Source of the DNA: Rhizobium album
GTDB lineage: Bacteria; Pseudomonadota; Alphaproteobacteria; Rhizobiales; Rhizobiaceae
Assembly: GCF_003122325.1 (NCBI RefSeq)
Contig: NZ_QFBC01000013.1
Location: forward strand, 62,001-126,000
Direction: 5' to 3'
Length of the DNA: 64,000 nucleotides
Under the pieces are notes generated by a model, which worked only from the letters and a program-made list of their open reading frames with translations, was not told the origin of the DNA and searched no databases. Shown piece after piece: positions 47,601 to 56,830 of this stretch; positions within the stretch are counted from its first letter, which is position 1, and the number at the start of each line of letters is the position of its first letter. The position numbers and the translations under genes were made by a program.

Positions 47601-48476
47601 ATGCAAAAATCACGATCGCTTGCCTTCGCCTTCGTGGCGCCGGCGCTCCTCGTTCTGGCGGCCATCCTCGGATGGCCGCTCGTTTCCGCCGTGCTGCTCA
47701 GCCTGCAGGACGTCAGGACCATCGGCTCGCAGGGCCAATGGGTCGGCTTTACCAACTATTCGACCGTCATCTCCAATCCGATGTTCTGGACGTCGGTCGG
47801 CATGAGCATCGTCTGGGTGGTCGCCAATGCGGCGCTGCAGACCGTGCTGGCGCTGATGGCCGCGCTCACCCTCAACCAGAATTTTCCCGGCGTGAAGATC
47901 GCCCGCACCTGGATCATCCTCACCTGGATCGTACCGACGGTGGTGGTGGTGATCATCTGGCGCTGGCTGTTTTCCACCTCGGGCGGCATGATCAACCCGC
48001 TGATGATGCAGACGGGCATCGTTTCCCGCCCCGTCGGCTTCTTCTCGACGCCGTGGACGGCGATGGCGACGCTGATCTTCATCAATTCCTGGCGCTGGTT
48101 CCCGTTCATCGCCCTGATGATGCTTGCCGGCCTGACGCGCATCCCCGCCGATCTCTATGAGGCCGCCCGCATCGACGGCGCCAACGGCTGGAAACGGTTT
48201 ACCCGCATCACCTGGCCGCTGCTCGCACCGACGCTCGGCGTGCTCACCGTCGTCGGCACGCTCTTGTCGTTCAACGTCTTCGACATCATCTGGCTGCTGA
48301 CGGCCGGCGGACCGGCGGGCGGCACTCGCACCCTGCCTGTGATGATCTACGAAACCGCCTTCAAGGGTTACAAATTGAGCGAGGCCGCCACCATCTCGGT
48401 GCTGGCAACGATGCTGCTGATGGCCTTCGCGCTGGTCGCCACCCGATGGCTCGCCAAGGAGGGAGACAGCCGATGA
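47601..48476 (+). CDS. CUT1 sugar ABC transporter permease (MalF-type)
   Basis: A 291-aa protein with six transmembrane segments and EAA loop IPADLYEAARIDGANGWKRF near residue 190. It lies 18 bp after the binding protein with GGAGGAGCGG before ATG 47601 and overlaps the next permease by 4 nt. Confidence 0.92.
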   Translation: MQKSRSLAFAFVAPALLVLAAILGWPLVSAVLLSLQDVRTIGSQGQWVGFTNYSTVISNPMFWTSVGMSIVWVVANAALQTVLALMAALTLNQNFPGVKIARTWIILTWIVPTVVVVIIWRWLFSTSGGMINPLMMQTGIVSRPVGFFSTPWTAMATLIFINSWRWFPFIALMMLAGLTRIPADLYEAARIDGANGWKRFTRITWPLLAPTLGVLTVVGTLLSFNVFDIIWLLTAGGPAGGTRTLPVMIYETAFKGYKLSEAATISVLATMLLMAFALVATRWLAKEGDSR

Positions 48477-49300
48477 AACGCTCGCTTCCCGCAACGCTGC
48501 TCCTGGGGCTCTCCGGCCTGTTCCTGCTGCTTCTGATCGGCATGCCCTTCTGGTGGGTGGTGACCGGATCCTTCAAGCTGCCGCAGGAAATCATCGCCCG
48601 CGTGCCGACCATGGTGCCGCATTCCTTCACGCTGCAGCATTTCGCCAAGCTGCTGTCGGGATCGGACTATCCGGTCTACATGATCAACAGCCTGCTCGTC
48701 GCCGGGATCTCGACGGCGATCACGCTTGTCCTCTCGGTGCCGGCAGCCTATGCCTTCTTCCGCCTGGCCTTTCCCGGCCGCGAGGCGCTCTACCGCATCA
48801 TCCTCCTGGCCTACGCCTTCCCCAGCATCGTCGTGCTCATCCCGCTGTTCGGCATGTTCGCCAGGATCGGCCTGATCGATACGCTGGCGGCGCTGGTGAT
48901 CATCAACGTCACCTTCGCCCTGCCGTTCTCCATCTGGATGCTGCGCTCCTTCTTCGCTTCCGTACCGAAGGAAATCGAGGAGGCGGCGCTGATGGACGGC
49001 GCGCCGCCGACCGTCATCCTGCGCCGCATCATGATCCCGCTGATCGCGCCGGGCATCGCCTCCGTCGGCATCTTCGCCTTCATCTCCGCCTGGACGGAAT
49101 ATGTCTTCGCCTCGGTGCTGATCCTTTCGGATGCGAAACGCACCGTGCCGGTCGGGTTTTCCGGCATCATCGGCCAGTACCAGATCGACTGGGGCCTGCT
49201 GCTTTCGGGCGCCAGCCTTGCCGTGCTGCCCGTCGTCATCCTCTTTGCCCTGGTCGGGCGCTGGTTCGTCAGCGGCCTCACCGAAGGCGCCGTGAAATAA
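48473..49300 (+). CDS. CUT1 sugar ABC transporter permease (MalG-type)
   Basis: A 275-aa protein with six transmembrane segments and EAA loop VPKEIEEAALMDGAPPTVIL near residue 165. The normal MalG length contrasts with the enlarged MalG-type permease at 33305-34333. ATG 48473 overlaps the previous stop (ATGA). Confidence 0.92.
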   Translation: MKRSLPATLLLGLSGLFLLLLIGMPFWWVVTGSFKLPQEIIARVPTMVPHSFTLQHFAKLLSGSDYPVYMINSLLVAGISTAITLVLSVPAAYAFFRLAFPGREALYRIILLAYAFPSIVVLIPLFGMFARIGLIDTLAALVIINVTFALPFSIWMLRSFFASVPKEIEEAALMDGAPPTVILRRIMIPLIAPGIASVGIFAFISAWTEYVFASVLILSDAKRTVPVGFSGIIGQYQIDWGLLLSGASLAVLPVVILFALVGRWFVSGLTEGAVK

Positions 49301-49313
49301 GGACCGAAAACCC

Positions 49314-50405
49314 ATGGCTGAACTTTCGATCAGGGGCGTGCGCAAATCCTTCGGCGAGACGGAGGTGATCCGCAACGTCGATCTTTCCGTCGGCAACGGT
49401 GAATTCGTCGTCTTCGTCGGCCCGTCCGGCTGCGGCAAGTCCACGCTGCTGCGGATGATCGCCGGCCTCGAAAACGTGACCTCCGGTACGATCTCCATCG
49501 ACGGCGCCGACGTCACCCATGCCGATCCGAGCAAGCGCGGCATTGCCATGGTGTTCCAGACCTACGCGCTTTATCCGCATATGACGGTCGAGGAAAACAT
49601 GGGTTTCGGCCTCGAAATGGCCGGCATTCCGGCCGACGAGCGCAAGCGCATGGTGCGCCGCGCGGCTGAGACGCTGCACCTCGAAACCTATCTCGCCCGC
49701 AAGCCGAAGCAGCTTTCCGGCGGCCAGCGCCAGCGCGTCGCCATCGGCCGGGCGATCGTCCGCGATCCGAAGATCTTTCTGTTCGACGAGCCGCTGTCGA
49801 ACCTCGACGCGGAACTCCGGGTGCGCATGCGCATCGAGATCGCCAAGCTGCATGCCGATCTCGGCGCGACGATGATCTATGTCACCCACGACCAGGTCGA
49901 GGCCATGACGCTGGCAAGCCGCATCGTCGTGTTGCGCGACGGGCGCATCGAGCAGGTCGGCACGCCGCTGGAGCTTTACAACAATCCCGACAACCAGTTC
50001 GTCGCCGGTTTCATCGGCTCGCCGAAGATGAATTTCGTCCCGGCCCGCGTCACCGGACGGACGGAGGACGGCGCGGTCAAGCTGGCCGTCGACAGCCTCG
50101 GCCTTGCCGAGTTTGCCGTCATGCCGCGCGAGCGGAATGCCACGATGCCGGAGACGCTGTCGATCGGCATCCGGCCGGAACATTTCCTGCCGCCGGGCAC
50201 GGATGGAGCCATGGATGTGTCGCTGGGGCTGGGCGCGGTCGAACATCTCGGCGGCGTTTCCTACATCTATACCGAGCCCGGCCGGGATGGCTCGCTGACC
50301 GCCGAAGTCCGCGGTCTGCCGGGCCTCAAGGCCGGCGGCCTGCTGCCGCTGGCCGTCAACCCCGACACCTGCCTGCTTTTCTCGACGGAGGGCGCCCGCC
50401 TTTGA
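49314..50405 (+). CDS. CUT1 sugar ABC transporter ATP-binding protein (UgpC/MalK-like)
   Basis: A 363-aa ATPase. It has Walker A GPSGCGKST, Q-loop [13 protein letters not shown], signature [15 protein letters not shown], Walker [15 protein letters not shown]-loop [11 protein letters not shown] and a C-terminal TOBE domain. It lies 13 bp after the MalG-type permease. It closes the transporter operon; an independent promoter for the next genes follows. Confidence 0.92.
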   Translation: MAELSIRGVRKSFGETEVIRNVDLSVGNGEFVVFVGPSGCGKSTLLRMIAGLENVTSGTISIDGADVTHADPSKRGIAMVFQTYALYPHMTVEENMGFGLEMAGIPADERKRMVRRAAETLHLETYLARKPKQLSGGQRQRVAIGRAIVRDPKIFLFDEPLSNLDAELRVRMRIEIAKLHADLGATMIYVTHDQVEAMTLASRIVVLRDGRIEQVGTPLELYNNPDNQFVAGFIGSPKMNFVPARVTGRTEDGAVKLAVDSLGLAEFAVMPRERNATMPETLSIGIRPEHFLPPGTDGAMDVSLGLGAVEHLGGVSYIYTEPGRDGSLTAEVRGLPGLKAGGLLPLAVNPDTCLLFSTEGARL

Positions 50406-50464
50406 GCGGGCTTTAGACGAGAACAGGTCGCCGGCTGGCATTGCAGCGGCGGCTCGATAAAGGG

Positions 50465-50494
50465 TTGACAGGACAACTTCCGCGTTGTTGTCCT
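50465..50494 (+). promoter_or_regulatory. TTGACA element with 8-bp inverted repeat (operator candidate)
   Basis: TTGACA (50465-50470) abuts AGGACAAC (50470-50477), 9 nt, GTTGTCCT (50487-50494), a perfect inverted repeat. It lies about 75 bp before the lactonase gene. The -10 is not clear. It probably marks the regulated start of the lactonase-dehydratase unit. Confidence 0.5.
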
Positions 50495-50569
50495 TGCCGT
50501 CTCGCTACGGAGTGCTTATCACTTTTGCACCATGCGCCGCGAGTCCCGGCGCCTGCCGGGGAGGGCAAG

Positions 50570-51484
50570 ATGGCGGCAAATTCTGTTTACGATATTCGCG
50601 ACCCGCGCTTCAGCGCGCTTTTGATCGGCAGCGCCGACCTGGAGGAGCTTTACAGCGGTTGCCGCTGGGCGGAAGGTCCGGTCTGGTTCAATGACGGACA
50701 GCATCTGCTGTGGAGCGACATTCCCAATCAGCGCATGTTGCGCTGGGTGGAGGGCGGCGGCGTTTCCGTCTTCCGCAGCCCTTCGAACTTCACCAACGGC
50801 AATACCCGCGACCGCCAGGGGCGGCTGGTATCCTGCGAACACGGCAGCCGCCGGGTGACCCGCACGGAGATCGACGGTTCGATCACCGTGCTTGCCGACA
50901 GCCACCAGGGCAAACGGCTGAACTCGCCGAACGATGTCGTTGTCCGCTCCGACGGCTCGATCTGGTTCAGCGATCCGAGCTACGGCATCCTTTCGGATTA
51001 CGAAGGCTACAAAAGCAAGCAGGAGCAGCAGCACCGCAACGTCTATCGTCTCGACCCCGCAACGGGATCGGTGACGGCGCTGGTCAGCGACTTCCTGCAG
51101 CCGAACGGGCTGGCCTTCTCGCCGGACGAAACCCTGCTCTACGTCGCCGATTCCGGCGCCAGCCACAAGCAGGACGCGGCGCGCCACATTCGGGTCTTCG
51201 ACGTGGTCGAGGGTCGCCGACTGGAAAACGGCCGGGTGTTCTGCACCATCGACAACGGCATTCCCGATGGTTTCCGGCTCGACACCGATGGCAACCTGTG
51301 GACGAGCGCCGGTGATGGCGTGCACTGCTTTTCGCCGGAGGGTGAATTGCTCGGCAAGATCAAGGTGCCGCAGACGGTATCGAACCTTACCTTCGGCGGA
51401 CCGCGCCGCAACCGGCTTTTCATCACGGCGACGAAATCCCTCTACTCGATCTACGTGGCGGCGACGGGTGTCCAGGCGCCCTGA
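50570..51484 (+). CDS. SMP-30/gluconolactonase-family sugar lactonase
   Basis: A 304-aa beta-propeller enzyme that opens aldonolactones. It has CRWAEGPVWF with the metal-binding Glu, RLNSPNDVVVRSDGSIWFSDPSYGI with Asn and Asp ligands, LQPNGLAFSPDETLLYVADSG with the catalytic Asp, and DGFRLDTDGNLWTS. ATG 50570 is preceded by GGGGAGGG. Together with the next gene (XylD-like) it matches steps 2 and 3 of an oxidative aldose pathway: lactone to aldonate to 2-keto-3-deoxy acid. Confidence 0.9.
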   Translation: MAANSVYDIRDPRFSALLIGSADLEELYSGCRWAEGPVWFNDGQHLLWSDIPNQRMLRWVEGGGVSVFRSPSNFTNGNTRDRQGRLVSCEHGSRRVTRTEIDGSITVLADSHQGKRLNSPNDVVVRSDGSIWFSDPSYGILSDYEGYKSKQEQQHRNVYRLDPATGSVTALVSDFLQPNGLAFSPDETLLYVADSGASHKQDAARHIRVFDVVEGRRLENGRVFCTIDNGIPDGFRLDTDGNLWTSAGDGVHCFSPEGELLGKIKVPQTVSNLTFGGPRRNRLFITATKSLYSIYVAATGVQAP

Positions 51485-51520
51485 CCCCCTTTCCCAATTG
51501 CAGGCCTGCCCGGAGGAACC

Positions 51521-53305
51521 ATGACCGACAACAGCCAAGCCAAACGCCGCCTCCGCTCGCAGGACTGGTTCGACAATCCCGATCACATCGACATGACGGC
51601 GCTCTACCTGGAGCGCTTCATGAACTACGGCATCACGCCGGAGGAGCTGCGCTCCGGCAAGCCGGTGATCGGCATCGCCCAGAGCGGCAGCGACCTCACG
51701 CCCTGCAACCGCGTCCACATCGAGCTTGCCCGGCGGGTGCGGGACGGCATCCGCGACGCCGGCGGCATCCCGATCGAATTTCCGACGCACCCGATCTTCG
51801 AAAACTGCAAGCGGCCGACGGCGGCGCTCGACCGCAACCTCGCCTATCTCGGCCTGGTCGAGATCCTCTACGGCTATCCGCTAGACGGCGTGGTACTGAC
51901 GACGGGCTGCGACAAGACCACGCCCTCGGCGCTGATGGCCGCCTCGACCGTCGACATCCCGGCGATCGTCTTGTCCGGCGGGCCGATGCTCGACGGCTGG
52001 CACGAGGGCGAGCTTGCCGGCTCCGGCATGGCCATCTGGCGCTCCCGCCGGCGTCTCGCCGCCGGCGAGATCGACGAGGAGGAATTCTTGCAGACAGCGC
52101 TCGACTCGGCTCCGTCGGTCGGCCACTGCAACACCATGGGCACGGCCTCCACCATGAATGCGCTGGCCGAAGCGCTCGGCATGTCGCTGACCGGCTGCGG
52201 CGCCATTCCCGCCGCCTATCGCGAGCGCGGCCAGATGGCCTATCGCACCGGGCGCCGGGCGGTGGAGATGGTCTGGGAAGACCTGAAACCCTCCGACATC
52301 CTGACGCGCGAAGCCTTCCTCAACGCCATCCGCGTCAACTCCGCCATCGGCGGCTCTACCAATGCCCAGCCGCATCTGGCGGCCATGGCGAAACATGCCG
52401 GCGTCGAACTCTATCCCGAAGACTGGCAGGTGCACGGTTTCGACATTCCGCTGCTCGCCAACGTCCAGCCGGCCGGCGCCTATCTCGGCGAACGGTACCA
52501 CCGGGCCGGTGGCACGCCGGCGATCATGTGGGAACTGTTGCAAGCCGGCAAGCTCGACGGGCACTGTCGCACCGCGACCGGCAAAAGCGTCTCCGACAAT
52601 CTACGGGGGCGCGAGGCGCGCGACCGCGAGGTCATCCGCCCCTACGACCAACCCTTGAAGGAGCGCGCCGGTTTCCTCGTGCTGCGCGGCAACCTGTTCG
52701 ATTTCGCCATCATGAAGATGAGCGTCGTCTCCGAGGATTTTCGCAAGCGTTATCTCGAAGAGCCGGGGCAGGAAGGCATTTTCCGCGGCAAGGCCGTGGT
52801 GTTCGACGGCTCGGAGGATTACCACAAGCGCATCAACGATCCGTCGCTGGAGATCGACGAGAACACCATTCTCGTCATTCGCGGCGCCGGGCCGCTGGGC
52901 TGGCCGGGATCGGCCGAGGTGGTCAACATGCAGCCGCCGGATCATATCCTCAAGCGTGGCATCCGCAGCCTGCCGACGATCGGCGACGGCCGGCAGTCGG
53001 GCACGGCCGACAGCCCCTCGATCCTCAACGCCTCGCCGGAAAGTGCCGCAGGCGGCGGGCTTGCCTGGCTGCGCAGCGGCGACATCATCCGCATCGACTT
53101 CAACCAGGGCCTTTGCGACATGCTGGTCGACGACGAGGAGATCGCCCGCCGCAAGACCGACGGCATACCGCCGGTGCCGCCGGATGCCACGCCGTGGCAG
53201 CGCATCTACCGTCGCACGGTCACCCAGCTTTCCGATGGCGCGGTCATCGACGGTGCCGCGGATTTCCGCCGGATCGCCGAGAACCCGCCGCGGCACAATC
53301 ATTGA
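51521..53305 (+). CDS. IlvD/Edd-family sugar-acid dehydratase, XylD-like (D-xylonate dehydratase candidate)
   Basis: A 594-aa Fe-S dehydratase. Its N-terminus RRLRSQDWFDNPDHIDMTAL and many later blocks (TTGCDKTTPSALMAA, GHCNTMGTASTMNALAEALG, AIGGSTNAQPHLAAMAKHAG) closely resemble, from memory, Caulobacter XylD and the L-arabinonate dehydratases. Cys in TGCDKT and GHCNT fit the iron-sulfur ligands, and the Lys of CDK the Mg-binding residue. The product would be a 2-keto-3-deoxy-aldonate. The exact aldonate is not settled. It lies 36 bp after the lactonase. Confidence 0.9.
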   Translation: MTDNSQAKRRLRSQDWFDNPDHIDMTALYLERFMNYGITPEELRSGKPVIGIAQSGSDLTPCNRVHIELARRVRDGIRDAGGIPIEFPTHPIFENCKRPTAALDRNLAYLGLVEILYGYPLDGVVLTTGCDKTTPSALMAASTVDIPAIVLSGGPMLDGWHEGELAGSGMAIWRSRRRLAAGEIDEEEFLQTALDSAPSVGHCNTMGTASTMNALAEALGMSLTGCGAIPAAYRERGQMAYRTGRRAVEMVWEDLKPSDILTREAFLNAIRVNSAIGGSTNAQPHLAAMAKHAGVELYPEDWQVHGFDIPLLANVQPAGAYLGERYHRAGGTPAIMWELLQAGKLDGHCRTATGKSVSDNLRGREARDREVIRPYDQPLKERAGFLVLRGNLFDFAIMKMSVVSEDFRKRYLEEPGQEGIFRGKAVVFDGSEDYHKRINDPSLEIDENTILVIRGAGPLGWPGSAEVVNMQPPDHILKRGIRSLPTIGDGRQSGTADSPSILNASPESAAGGGLAWLRSGDIIRIDFNQGLCDMLVDDEEIARRKTDGIPPVPPDATPWQRIYRRTVTQLSDGAVIDGAADFRRIAENPPRHNH

Positions 53306-53322
53306 GGCACGGAGGCCCTGTC

Positions 53323-54855
53323 ATGCTGAATTCCGTTTCGTCCGTCATCATCCTGAACCCGAACGACAACGTCGCCGTTGCGCGCGACAAGATTGCCGCC
53401 GGCAGCTCTTTTGGCGTCGATGGCGTCACCGCTACCGAGCCTGTCCCCCGTGGCCACAAGGTGGCGCTGAAGCCGATAGCGGTCGGCGGCGAGGTTTTGA
53501 AATTCGGACAGGTCATCGGCGTCGCGACCGTTGCGATCGAACCCGGCCAACATGTACACCTGCACAACCTCTCCATGGTGCCGTCCGAGCACGAACACCA
53601 GTTCGCCACCGACAACCGCGAGACCGGCATGCTGCCGGAAGCCGAACGCGGCCATTTCATGGGTTATGACCGCGGCATCGGCGGCGTCGGCACGCGCAAC
53701 TTCATCGGCATCATTTCGACGGTGAACTGTTCCGCCACGGTGTCGAAATACATCGCCGACTATTTCAACCGCGGCGGCGGCCTAAACGGTTTCGACAATA
53801 TCGACGGTGTGGTGGCGCTGACGCATGGCGGCGGCTGCGCCGTGAACACCAAGAGCGAAGGCTACCGCTACCTGATCCGCACCATCCAGGGATACGCGCG
53901 GCATCCGAATTTCGGCGGCATCCTGATGATCGGCCTCGGCTGCGAGACCAACCAGATCGCGCCGATCCTCGAACATTACAAGCTGGTGGAAGGTGCGCGG
54001 CTGCGCACCATGACGATCCAGGCGCTCGGCGGAACACGCAAGACCATCGAAACCGCCACCGAGATCATCCGCGAGATGCTGCCGGAGGTGAATGCCGTGC
54101 AACGGACGCGACAGCCGCTCTCGGCGCTCAAGCTGGCGCTGGAATGCGGCGGCTCCGACGGATATTCCGGCATCTCGGCCAATCCGGCGCTGGGTTACGC
54201 CTCGGATCTGCTCGTCCGCCACGGCGGCACCTCGGTGCTGGCGGAAACGCCGGAGATCTACGGCGCCGAACACCTGCTGACGCGCCGTGCCGTCTCACCA
54301 GCCGTTGCCGAAAAGCTGTTGCACCGCATCGACTGGTGGCGGGATTACACCGCCCGCAACGGTGACGAACTCAACAACAATCCCTCGCACGGCAACAAGC
54401 TGGGCGGGCTGACGACCATCCTCGAAAAATCGCTCGGCGCCGTCGCCAAGGGCGGCACCATGCCGCTGAAGGCGGTCTACGAATATGCCGAAATGGTCAC
54501 GGAAAGCGGCTTCGTCTTCATGGACACGCCGGGATACGATCCCGTCGCCGTCACCGGCCAGGTCGCCGGCGGCTGCAACGTCATCTGTTTCACCACCGGC
54601 CGCGGCTCGGTCTCCGGCTTCAAGCCGGCACCCTGCATCAAGATCGCCACCAACACGCAGATGTACGAGCACATGCAGGAGGACATGGACCTCAACTGCG
54701 GCGGCATCGTCACCGGTGACGACAGCATCGAGGCCGCCGGACAACGCATTTTCGACGACATCGTCGCCGTCGCCTCGGGCAAGCGCACCGTCAGCGAGAT
54801 CTACGACTACGGCGACAACGAATTCGTTCCGTGGCACGTCGGCGCCGTTACCTAG
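53323..54855 (+). CDS. UxaA/GarD-family altronate-type dehydratase
   Basis: A 510-aa protein with an N-terminal SAF domain (about residues 1-100: VAVARDKIAAGSSFGVDG, HVHLHNL) and the large C-terminal dehydratase domain (GYDRGIGGVGTRNFIGIISTVNCS, HGGGCAVN, GLGCETNQI, LECGGSDGYSGISANPALG, GTPGYDPVAVTGQVAGGCNVICFTTGRGS-like blocks). The family (altronate, galactarate dehydratases) needs iron and yields 2-keto-3-deoxy acids. It is coupled 17 bp after the XylD-like gene. D-altronate is a guess; other hexonates are possible. Confidence 0.88.
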   Translation: MLNSVSSVIILNPNDNVAVARDKIAAGSSFGVDGVTATEPVPRGHKVALKPIAVGGEVLKFGQVIGVATVAIEPGQHVHLHNLSMVPSEHEHQFATDNRETGMLPEAERGHFMGYDRGIGGVGTRNFIGIISTVNCSATVSKYIADYFNRGGGLNGFDNIDGVVALTHGGGCAVNTKSEGYRYLIRTIQGYARHPNFGGILMIGLGCETNQIAPILEHYKLVEGARLRTMTIQALGGTRKTIETATEIIREMLPEVNAVQRTRQPLSALKLALECGGSDGYSGISANPALGYASDLLVRHGGTSVLAETPEIYGAEHLLTRRAVSPAVAEKLLHRIDWWRDYTARNGDELNNNPSHGNKLGGLTTILEKSLGAVAKGGTMPLKAVYEYAEMVTESGFVFMDTPGYDPVAVTGQVAGGCNVICFTTGRGSVSGFKPAPCIKIATNTQMYEHMQEDMDLNCGGIVTGDDSIEAAGQRIFDDIVAVASGKRTVSEIYDYGDNEFVPWHVGAVT

Positions 54856-54892
54856 GACGCAGCGAGACGAGGGTGTCGCACGGTAAACTACC

Positions 54893-54945
54893 CGCTCGCC
54901 CCTCATCCAACCCTCCGGGCCACCTTCTCCCGGGGAGAAAGAGAC
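54893..54945. repeat. RIME-like rhizobial intergenic repeat
   Basis: The segment reads like the dispersed rhizobial element with the core CCCCTCATCC, CCACCTTCTCCC and GGGGAGAA. It can fold on itself (TTCTCCC with GGGGAGAA). It lies between uxaA-like and frcB-like genes. The assignment rests on pattern memory, not on a search. Confidence 0.6.
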
Positions 54946-55005
54946 GATGGCAACGTCGTGCCACATGCGGTCACTCTGCCGCGCTCTCCGCACCAACATA
55001 ACAAC

Positions 55006-55046
55006 TTGACAGTGGCTAGCTCATAGGTATCCTGTACGTACAGGAT
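55006..55046 (+). promoter_or_regulatory. strong promoter with 18-bp perfect palindrome over the -10
   Basis: TTGACA (55006-55011), 16 nt, TATCCT (55028-55033). A perfect palindrome ATCCTGTACGTACAGGAT (55029-55046) covers the -10 and start site; outer AGGTAT (55025-55030) and ATACCT (55048-55053) repeat the symmetry. The GTACGTAC core resembles FadR-type GntR operators. It lies about 180 bp upstream of the FrcB-like gene, so repression in the absence of sugar is likely. Confidence 0.75.
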
Positions 55047-55226
55047 TATACCTTACCGCATGCCGCATCTGACGTGGAGGAGGGAGCGGCCCGCCACATG
55101 CCTGTTCGTGTCCGGTAGCGTCTCAGCCGCGTGCAGAAACAAGCCGCCAGCGCACGTAATCGAGTTCCGTCCGTCCGGATTGCCGGCTGGCGCACGCTTT
55201 TCAGTCTACCATCGAAGGAGGAAACG

Positions 55227-56258
55227 ATGAACCTGAAGTCCAATATCCTTTCGGCCGCCGCTGCAATGCTGGCAATCGGCGTGAGCTTCGCGCCGGCAGC
55301 GGCCGCGGATGCTGTCACGGCCTGCCTGATCACCAAGACCGACACCAATCCCTTCTACGTCAAGATGAAGGAAGGCGCGACCGCCAAGGCCGCCGAGCTC
55401 GGCATCAATCTGAAGGCTTATGCCGGCAAGATCGACGGCGATTCCGAAAGCCAGATCGCCGCGATCGAGACCTGCATTGCCGATGGCGCCAAGGGCATCA
55501 TGCTCACGCCGTCCGATACCAAGGGTATCGTCTCCACCGTGCAGAAGGCACGCGATGCCGGCATTCTGGTGATCGCGCTCGACACGCCGCTGGAGCCGCT
55601 GGATGCCGCCGACTCCACCTTCGCCACCGACAATTTCGTCGCCGGCGAATTGATCGGCAAATGGGCGGCCGCAACCTTCGGCGATGCCGCCAAGGATGCG
55701 CATATCGCCTTCCTCAACATCGCCCCGCAGGAGCCGTCCGTCGGCGTGCTGCGCAACCAGGGCTTCATGAAGGGTTTCGGCATCGACATCGGTGATGCCA
55801 ACCAGATCGGTGACGAAAACGATGCCCGCATTTCCGGTGCCGACGTCACGGCCGGCTCGGAAGAGGGCGGCCGCACGGCGATGGAAAACCTGCTGCAGAA
55901 GGACCCGTCGATCAACCTGGTCTACACCATCAACGAACCGGCTGCCGCTGGCGCCTACGAAGCGCTGAAGGCTGTCGGCAAGGAAAAGGACGTGACGATC
56001 GTTTCGGTCGACGGCGGTTGCCCGGGCGTCAAGAACGTCGCGGAAGGCGTCATCGGCGCCACCTCGCAGCAATATCCGCTGCTGATGGCGACGCTCGGCG
56101 TTGAGGCGATCAAGAAATTTGCAGACACCGGCGAAAAGCCGAAGCCGACCGAAGGCAAGAACTTCTTCGACACCGGCGTTGCCCTTGTCACCGACAAGCC
56201 GGCGGCCGGCGTCGAGTCGATCGACACCAAGGCTGCAACGGCCAAGTGCTGGGGCTAA
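55227..56258 (+). CDS. FrcB-like sugar ABC transporter binding protein (orphan)
   Basis: A 343-aa periplasmic protein of the ribose/fructose-binding (CUT2, periplasmic-binding 1) type. The signal peptide ends near [26 protein letters not shown] and [24 protein letters not shown] strongly resemble rhizobial FrcB. ATG 55227 follows GAAGGAGGAAAC. No permease or ATPase follows: a strong terminator comes 27 bp after the stop. It must use a transporter encoded elsewhere or act as a receptor. Confidence 0.88.
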   Translation: MNLKSNILSAAAAMLAIGVSFAPAAAADAVTACLITKTDTNPFYVKMKEGATAKAAELGINLKAYAGKIDGDSESQIAAIETCIADGAKGIMLTPSDTKGIVSTVQKARDAGILVIALDTPLEPLDAADSTFATDNFVAGELIGKWAAATFGDAAKDAHIAFLNIAPQEPSVGVLRNQGFMKGFGIDIGDANQIGDENDARISGADVTAGSEEGGRTAMENLLQKDPSINLVYTINEPAAAGAYEALKAVGKEKDVTIVSVDGGCPGVKNVAEGVIGATSQQYPLLMATLGVEAIKKFADTGEKPKPTEGKNFFDTGVALVTDKPAAGVESIDTKAATAKCWG

Positions 56259-56284
56259 AAGCATTTTTCTTCGCAAGACTATTG

Positions 56285-56314
56285 AAGGGCGGCCCCGGCC
56301 GCCCTTTATTTTTT
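56285..56314 (+). terminator. rho-independent terminator after the FrcB-like gene
   Basis: AAGGGCGG (56285-56292), loop CCCCGG, CCGCCCTT (56299-56306), then TATTTTTT to 56314. Confidence 0.85.
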
Positions 56315-56403
56315 ATGTGCTGCCGCAACCTGGCAGCAACAATCCACACTCACGTAACGGCAGGTGGTTGAACAACAAAGTGTCCGTTTCCGGTCACCCT
56401 TGA

Positions 56404-56430
56404 TACAAAGCGTTAAGCAAAGGCTTTGTA
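56404..56430. other. 8-bp inverted repeat in the leader of the DUF6074 gene
   Basis: TACAAAGC (56404-56411), 11 nt, GCTTTGTA (56423-56430) is perfect. It lies 38 bp upstream of ATG 56468 and may be an operator or an mRNA leader hairpin. A second hairpin TGCTGCC/GGCAGCA occurs at about 56318-56338. Confidence 0.5.
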
Positions 56431-56467
56431 AAACTGAGTCGACCAACGGGTACAGGAGAACGAGTCG

Positions 56468-56767
56468 ATGGCAGCTGAGCAGATGAAAATGTGTGGTGTA
56501 TCGTCTTCCGGCGCGCTCGTTCCATTTCCGCTGGCCGGCCGCACCAGCCTTGTCCGCCGTTGCGCCACCGAACTGGAAACCAAGCATGGCGAAGACGCCG
56601 TGCGTTACTGGCGCCGCGAATGCCGCCAGCTTGCCGACCAGCTTCTCTCGATCGGCTGCCCGGAAGACGAGGTCAGCCTGCAGGTACGAGACTTTCAGCA
56701 CGAAGTTCAGGCCGAGATGGTTCGCCGCCACGATTGCGGCAGCGCCAGCGAAGCCCACAATCGCTGA
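56468..56767 (+). CDS. DUF6074-like small protein
   Basis: A 99-aa protein with the pattern VPFPLAGRTSLVRRCATEL, then AVRYWRRECRQLADQLLSIGCPEDEVSLQVRDFQHEV, which I associate with the rhizobial DUF6074 family. It is helical and basic, without a signal peptide. The function is unknown. ATG 56468 follows GGAG. It is a single gene with a structured leader. Confidence 0.72.
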   Translation: MAAEQMKMCGVSSSGALVPFPLAGRTSLVRRCATELETKHGEDAVRYWRRECRQLADQLLSIGCPEDEVSLQVRDFQHEVQAEMVRRHDCGSASEAHNR

Positions 56768-56830
56768 AACCAATTGCGGAAGCAGCCGCGGACATAAGCC
56801 CTGCCTCCCGACAACCGCGCCGCCAGGCGA

